Position numbers and translations under genes: made by a program. Shown piece after piece: positions 59,886-64,000 of a DNA stretch of 64,000 nt; position 1 is the stretch's first letter; each line of letters starts with the position of its first letter. The notes under the pieces are model-generated. The model saw only the letters and a list, made by a program, of their open reading frames with translations. It was not told where the DNA came from and did not search any database. This DNA comes from Iodobacter sp025352645 (GTDB taxonomy: Bacteria > Pseudomonadota > Gammaproteobacteria > Burkholderiales > Chitinibacteraceae): the NCBI RefSeq assembly GCF_033446605.1, contig NZ_JAWQUO010000003.1, positions 135,341 through 199,340 on the forward strand, written 5' to 3'.

Positions 59886-61034
59886 ATGAAAAAACTTTGG
59901 TTAATTTTCGCACAAACTACGACTGCAGGTCTTGCGGTCTGGTTCCTTGTTTCATTACTCCGTCCTGATTTAGTGCGCCAACCCGCGCCAGCGCCGGTGG
60001 TTGCCGTGCAGCAAAATCACTCAGACTTTGCATCGGCCCCTGCTGTGGCATCGTATAGCCCTGCCGCAAAACTGGCGATGCCTTCGGTGGTAAATATCTA
60101 CACCGCCAAAGAAATGAAGAAGCAATTGCCACCTTTATTTCAAGATCCGCGCTTTAAGCGCTTTTTTGGCGATCGCTTAGGTGGGGACGAGCAGCGTGCT
60201 TCTAGCTTAGGCTCGGGCGTGATTGTCTCTGATCAAGGTTATATCATCACCAATAATCATGTGGTTGAGTCTGCTGATGAGATTGAGGTGGCTTTGTCGG
60301 ATGGTCGAACTGCCTCTGCCAAATTGATAGGCGCAGATCCTGATACCGATTTAGCCGTGATTAAGATCGAGTTAGATCATTTACCTGCAATTACTTTTGC
60401 CAATGGGGCAAAAGCAGAAATTGGCGATGTGGTATTGGCGATTGGCAATCCATTTGGCGTGGGGCAAACGGTGACCATGGGGATTATCTCTGCCTTAGGC
60501 CGCTCTGAATTGGGTATCAATACCTTTGAAAACTTTATTCAAACCGATGCGCCAATTAATCCGGGCAATTCTGGCGGCGCTTTGGTGGATACCAAAGGCC
60601 ATTTAGTGGGCATTAACACTGCAATCTACTCTAAAACAGGCGGCTCCTTAGGGATAGGCTTTGCAATCCCGGCAACTACTATCCGTCAAATCATGGACGC
60701 ATTGATTAAAGACGGCAGTGTAACGCGGGGTTGGCTAGGGGTAGAGATGCAAGAGGTTACGACGGAGCTGGCGGCCTCTTTTCATCTGGCCGAAGCTAAA
60801 GGTGCTTTGATCGCCGGTGTAGTACGTGGTGGCCCTGCAGATAAAGCAGGCTTAAAGCCTGGTGATATCCTGCTGAAAATTGGCAGCGATGAAGTGCAAA
60901 ATGCCTCTGGAATGCTTAATTTGATTGCAGCATTTAAGCCAGAAGACGAGGTGGTGATGCAGGTGTTCCGCAGGGGAACACCTGTATTGTTAACGGTTAA
61001 ATTGGGTAAGCGCCCAAAATTTAATCGGCAGTAG
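59886..61034 (+). CDS. DegS-type periplasmic serine protease
   Basis: A 382-residue trypsin-like protease: N-terminal membrane anchor (about 3-24), protease domain with His in ITNNHVVE, Asp in DTDLAVIK and Ser in NPGNSGGAL, and one C-terminal PDZ domain (GVVRGGPADKAGLKPGDIL). One PDZ and an uncleaved anchor point to DegS rather than DegP. Probably starts the envelope stress response or does protein quality control. ATG at 59886 is used. Confidence 0.93.
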   Translation: MKKLWLIFAQTTTAGLAVWFLVSLLRPDLVRQPAPAPVVAVQQNHSDFASAPAVASYSPAAKLAMPSVVNIYTAKEMKKQLPPLFQDPRFKRFFGDRLGGDEQRASSLGSGVIVSDQGYIITNNHVVESADEIEVALSDGRTASAKLIGADPDTDLAVIKIELDHLPAITFANGAKAEIGDVVLAIGNPFGVGQTVTMGIISALGRSELGINTFENFIQTDAPINPGNSGGALVDTKGHLVGINTAIYSKTGGSLGIGFAIPATTIRQIMDALIKDGSVTRGWLGVEMQEVTTELAASFHLAEAKGALIAGVVRGGPADKAGLKPGDILLKIGSDEVQNASGMLNLIAAFKPEDEVVMQVFRRGTPVLLTVKLGKRPKFNRQ

Positions 61035-61047
61035 TTGTGTAAATAAA

Positions 61048-61082
61048 GCAAAAAAATCCACGCATTTGCGTGGATTTTTTGC
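61048..61082. terminator. bidirectional terminator
   Basis: ATCCACGC and GCGTGGAT with loop ATTT, flanked by A- and T-runs (61048-61082). It lies between the convergent protease and LasA-type genes. Confidence 0.9.
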
Positions 61083-61088
61083 TTTAGG

Positions 61089-62279
61089 CTAGCAAGGAGG
61101 CGCTACAGCTTGGTTGCTTCCCGTATCAATGAAGCCATCGCTAATCCAGCTGCCTGCGCTTAGGCGGTTCCAGAGTTGAGTTCGCCCCCATACGCCATCT
61201 ACCCAGTCACCTTGAGTAGTGCAAGCAATGGTGACGGTTTCACCTTTTCGCAATGAGCCAACAATGGTGGAACTGAGCGAGGGAGACTGGCGCAGATTAA
61301 CGCTGCTCTCATTGTTGCCTGGTGTGGCTATGCCTGAAGGCAAGGAGCTACCCGCGCCAAAGTTGAGTAGTTCACCCCCTACATTGACGCGATTACCATT
61401 GCGTGAGGCATAGCCTTGGTAAGGGGCACTGCCTTCACGAAATAACCAGCCACCAATTACCTTGCCATCAACGGGGGTTTTATTACTGCCTTGCTTTAGG
61501 GCAAAGTGAACGTGCGGCCCCGTGGTGGAGCCACCGCAAGGCAGGCCCATCCCGATTTTCCCCAGATAAGTGCCCTTGCTGACCGCCGCACCATTGCCCA
61601 GATTGGTTAGATTCTCCATGTGGTAATAACTGCTGGTGAAACCATTATCGTGAACAAGGGTAATCAGCCCGCTGCCATTACGTAAGCAACTTTGATAAAT
61701 GAGGCCATCACGTGGGGCCAGTACTCTGCCATTACCGCCTGCAAAATCCAGAGAATTAAATGGGCGGCTGGTTTGATCATCGCCATGCGGCCCGCCTGTT
61801 AGTCGCCATGCGGTGCCTTCTGCCCAAGGCAGGCCAAGCCCTGTTTGTATCTCCGCGAGGGGGGCACTGCGTTTTTGGCGTTGATTCACGCTCTGGGATT
61901 GCAGTAGCAGCTTTCTTTCATTGGGGGCAAAGAGTGCATCAGGTGCTTGTGTGAGTAATTGCCCATATTGCTCGCTGCCCTCGATGGCGACCCGCCAGTG
62001 GTTCGCAATGTATTGCGCCATAAACAGCCGTGTTTCGGGCACATCGTCAAGGTGTGAGGGCAGGATAAGGGTGGCACTGCCCAAAATCCACTGCTTATCA
62101 GGGTGAGTTTTTTGGATTTCAACCAGAATCCCCTGCTGAACAGTGGGCTGTAGCTGCAAGAGCATGGCCTGGCTGGCCGCTTTTTGCAGCTCGGGGCTGA
62201 TTTCTGCCGCTGGGGCAGGGCTAAAGAGAGTGGCGGATAAAATGAATAAGGCAAGCTGGGTAAGGCGATGACTACGCAT
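61089..62279 (-). CDS. LasA-type secreted M23 endopeptidase with SH3 domain
   Basis: A 396-residue secreted peptidase: signal peptide (MRSHRLTQLALFILSATLF), a propeptide-like region (about 25-135), and an M23 domain of the LasA/beta-lytic type. TGGPH and NSLDF provide His and Asp 13 residues apart, the spacing I recall for LasA, and GPHVHF supplies the HxH pair. A C-terminal SH3b-like domain (SVNLRQSPSLSSTIVGSLRKGE) could bind cell wall. It probably lyses other bacteria's pentaglycine or cross-bridges. AAGGAGG stands 6 bases before the ATG at 62279. Confidence 0.88.
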   Translation of the reverse strand: MRSHRLTQLALFILSATLFSPAPAAEISPELQKAASQAMLLQLQPTVQQGILVEIQKTHPDKQWILGSATLILPSHLDDVPETRLFMAQYIANHWRVAIEGSEQYGQLLTQAPDALFAPNERKLLLQSQSVNQRQKRSAPLAEIQTGLGLPWAEGTAWRLTGGPHGDDQTSRPFNSLDFAGGNGRVLAPRDGLIYQSCLRNGSGLITLVHDNGFTSSYYHMENLTNLGNGAAVSKGTYLGKIGMGLPCGGSTTGPHVHFALKQGSNKTPVDGKVIGGWLFREGSAPYQGYASRNGNRVNVGGELLNFGAGSSLPSGIATPGNNESSVNLRQSPSLSSTIVGSLRKGETVTIACTTQGDWVDGVWGRTQLWNRLSAGSWISDGFIDTGSNQAVAPPC

Positions 62280-62340
62280 ACAGACCTCCTTTGATAAAGG
62301 ATGCAAGCGGCCTAAACGGTGTGTTAGTCCGCGACAAGGC

Positions 62341-62375
62341 TTCGCAATTCTATTTATGTTAAACAGAATTGCGAA
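62341..62375. promoter_or_regulatory. 11-bp perfect inverted repeat upstream of the LasA-type gene
   Basis: TTCGCAATTCT (62341-62351) and AGAATTGCGAA (62365-62375) with a 13-base spacer, about 62-96 bases before the LasA-type start and 49 bases after the zinc-ribbon gene stop. No T-run follows, so an operator is more likely than a terminator. Confidence 0.45.
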
Positions 62376-62423
62376 AGCGTATGGTCAGGTTTTGCGTGGT
62401 GTAAGTCAATGTTTTATAGTGGG

Positions 62424-63416
62424 TTATAAGTATTTGGCTCTGCATTTGCTACCGGGTACGGTAATACGGCTTAAAATGGCACACTGAGGGCACCAATGTC
62501 CTATAAGTAGGTTATCCGCCTTTGCCATCCAGATGTGTCCGCGTTGGCACTGCCACTCCATTTTTGTTTTTACATTTGTGTAGTGTGTCGATAAACAAAC
62601 GCCACCACGGCTGGCCGCAAGTGACTGCATGTGTTCTAGCGTGTGATAGCGGCGCTCACGATCACAAACACCGCAACCAACACCTAATTTAATACTGCCA
62701 GTTGTGGCAGTCCATTCATGGCCTTTTCTACAACGCCAGCGTACACGGACAGCCGTACTGACATAGCCAGTCTCCAAACAATAAATACCGCGCGTCTCAA
62801 TAATGTTTTGCAATGTTTTTGCTCTAGCTAGGCTTTTGCTGCAAAGAGCGCAAAAGCTGCCATACAGCAAGGGTTCAACCACCATTGTCCAAACATGTCC
62901 TTGATTGCAGCGAAAAGCGAGCTGGGAATAGCTATTTGCATAGTGCTCGGACAAGCACTCTCCCCCCCAAGCCTGTGCAATACCTTGTATCACCTTTAGA
63001 CACGTTTGCTGCTCTGAGGCATGATCCTTACTGCCTGTTTTCATTGGCACCCATTTGCCAATTGCCTTTTGGACAGCAGCAGGCAAAAGTGCAAATTTAC
63101 GCTCCCGCCAAGAACGGATATCCCCTATTTTACAAACTGAACAAAAATGTCCATTAATAATGAGAGAAGGTTTTTTTTGCCACACATGCCCATTGGCACA
63201 ACGAAAAATCAGATGTTTTTGTATGCCTAAATACTGATCAGACAAACATTCACCTCCCCACGCTAAGGCGATTTTATGCATGATTTTTAACTGAGCGGGG
63301 CGTAGTTTGAGGTCTTTGCTCTTTGTAATCTCTTCCCCTTGAGTAATGGCCTTTTGTACTGCGGAGGGAAGCAGTTCAAATCCAAGTCTGCGGGTGCGGG
63401 TACTGGTTTTTTTCAT
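62424..63416 (-). CDS. protein of four zinc-ribbon-like repeats, linked to PAAR
   Basis: A 330-residue basic protein made of four repeats (about 40-98, 137-197, 198-256, 257-317). Each follows the pattern GG.CLS..Y....L.FRC..GH.W......L..G.FC..C. The Cys of the C..GH.W segment and the C..C pair, with the His, could bind zinc in each repeat. The first two repeats are preceded by a repeated helix (F.LLPSAVQKAI and F.LLPAAVQKAI). Zinc-ribbon arrays like this (DUF4379-type and homing-endonuclease-associated ones) usually bind nucleic acid. It starts 20 bases after the PAAR stop, so both are probably one operon. No catalytic domain or signal peptide. Possible T6SS cargo or DNA-binding partner; function unknown. 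Confidence 0.7.
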   Translation of the reverse strand: MKKTSTRTRRLGFELLPSAVQKAITQGEEITKSKDLKLRPAQLKIMHKIALAWGGECLSDQYLGIQKHLIFRCANGHVWQKKPSLIINGHFCSVCKIGDIRSWRERKFALLPAAVQKAIGKWVPMKTGSKDHASEQQTCLKVIQGIAQAWGGECLSEHYANSYSQLAFRCNQGHVWTMVVEPLLYGSFCALCSKSLARAKTLQNIIETRGIYCLETGYVSTAVRVRWRCRKGHEWTATTGSIKLGVGCGVCDRERRYHTLEHMQSLAASRGGVCLSTHYTNVKTKMEWQCQRGHIWMAKADNLLIGHWCPQCAILSRITVPGSKCRAKYL

Positions 63417-63436
63417 GACAAAAGATACTTATACAA

Positions 63437-63700
63437 TTAAGACTTACCATTATTAGAAATGCTTGAAATCAACACCGCCCCACAGCTGGTTTTATGTCCT
63501 TCATAAGCCACGGGAACGCCATCAATTGTATCATCAGGATCGCCTTCTACGATCACACAAACACCATGCCCCGGCAGTGGGCAGGTGCAGGAATCGCCTT
63601 TACGTGCCACGCGTAAACCATTAATGGTCACGTTTGCGCTGCCGCTAATCACTTTACCGCCGTGGCTGGTATCCGAGCCTTCAACAATCACATTGGGCAT
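63437..63700 (-). CDS. PAAR-domain T6SS spike-tip protein
   Basis: An 87-residue PAAR protein with MPNVIVEGSDTSHGG, SANVTINGLRVARKGDSC.CP and GHKTSCGAVLIS. The Cys and His residues of the zinc-binding tip are present. It sharpens the VgrG spike and can carry cargo. ATG at 63700 is used (AAGG nine bases upstream); a TTG at 63715 is in frame. It is 119 bases after the partial gene at the window edge. Confidence 0.9.
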   Translation of the reverse strand: MPNVIVEGSDTSHGGKVISGSANVTINGLRVARKGDSCTCPLPGHGVCVIVEGDPDDTIDGVPVAYEGHKTSCGAVLISSISNNGKS

Positions 63701-63818
63701 GTTATTTACCTTCAAGTTTAAATGGAGCGAAGCTTAAAGCCCTGCCAGCAAACTTAGCTGGAACTTAAGCTTCACTTATTAGGTGTGCGATTGCTAAAGA
63801 AAGAATGCACTTCAGTTT

Positions 63819-64000
63819 TCACATCACCTTGCTAACAAACGGATCAGGGTCGTTGGCGTGATTGGTGTTGTAGGGGTTAGGTTTATTCTTGGCTTTTTCT
63901 GCGGCAGTAGGGGGCGAGATCATGATGATACTGGCCCGCTCTGGCTGACGCAGGTTTACCGTGGCGCTGACGCCACCCTTGTGATAGCTGCGCATGGTGC
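63819..64000 (-). CDS. 3' end of an unrecognised gene, cut by the window edge
   Basis: The last 60 codons of a leftward gene: ...MRSYHKGGVSATVNLRQ then a Lys/Asn/Pro-rich tail ending FVSKVM. No family is recognised. Location upstream of the PAAR gene suggests a T6SS-related protein, but this is only context. Confidence 0.55.
   Translation of the reverse strand, partial: TMRSYHKGGVSATVNLRQPERASIIMISPPTAAEKAKNKPNPYNTNHANDPDPFVSKVM

Overview
The window reads as a chromosomal segment of a Gram-negative betaproteobacterium, most likely of the order Neisseriales (Chromobacteriaceae-like). This is inferred from gene content and order: mla genes followed by yadGH, ibaG, murA and hisG; Nif3 and DegS-type protease next to petABC; sspAB; secA beside an M23 peptidase and a DUF721 protein. 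MSHA-type pilus genes and type VI secretion (T6SS) accessory genes fit a free-living bacterium. Coding density is high. I see no tRNA, rRNA, CRISPR array or intact insertion sequence, but several families of short palindromic intergenic repeats.

Layout. 1-7.0 kb: a leftward T6SS module with vgrG, a putative membrane-active effector and two paralogous membrane proteins that look like immunity proteins; this part is AT-rich and accessory. 7.2-10.9 kb: mgtA preceded by a short leader ORF, a small MgtC-C-terminal-like protein and a long structured 5' leader, probably a magnesium-responsive locus. 11.2-20.1 kb: hisG, a DUF4870 gene, murA, a small membrane protein, ibaG, an ABC exporter (yadGH type) and the mla lipid-transport genes. 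20.5-33.4 kb: a rightward MSHA-type pilus/pseudopilus operon (mshM, L, N, E, a ribbon-helix-helix-like gene, mshG, three assembly proteins, two pilin-like proteins). 33.5-46.0 kb: housekeeping genes (secA, M23 peptidase, DUF721, an orphan prepilin, hda, purM, purN, DUF3108, an RsmB-type methyltransferase, an S9 peptidase). 46.2-58.3 kb: sspB and sspA, then a five-gene signalling block (two response regulators, two histidine kinases and a REC-PAS-GGDEF-EAL-REC hybrid), then petC, petB and petA. 58.6-61.0 kb: a lipoprotein with a decayed tandem tail, Nif3 and a DegS-type protease. 61.1-64 kb: a LasA-type secreted peptidase, then a PAAR gene with a downstream protein of four zinc-ribbon-like repeats, and the 3' end of another gene cut by the window edge.

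Functional links. The two T6SS islands (vgrG-effector-immunity on the left, PAAR-zinc-ribbon on the right) carry cargo only; the structural T6SS genes are not here. The pilus ATPase MshE carries the N-terminal c-di-GMP-binding motifs, and the signalling block encodes an apparently intact GGDEF-EAL enzyme, so both ends of a c-di-GMP control circuit lie within 30 kb. The most promising under-described items are the mgtL-like leader ORF with a 15-bp hairpin before mgtA, the stand-alone MgtC-tail protein whose ribosome site is masked by a hairpin overlapping another short ORF, the PAAR-linked zinc-ribbon repeat protein, and the ribbon-helix-helix-like gene inside the pilus operon.
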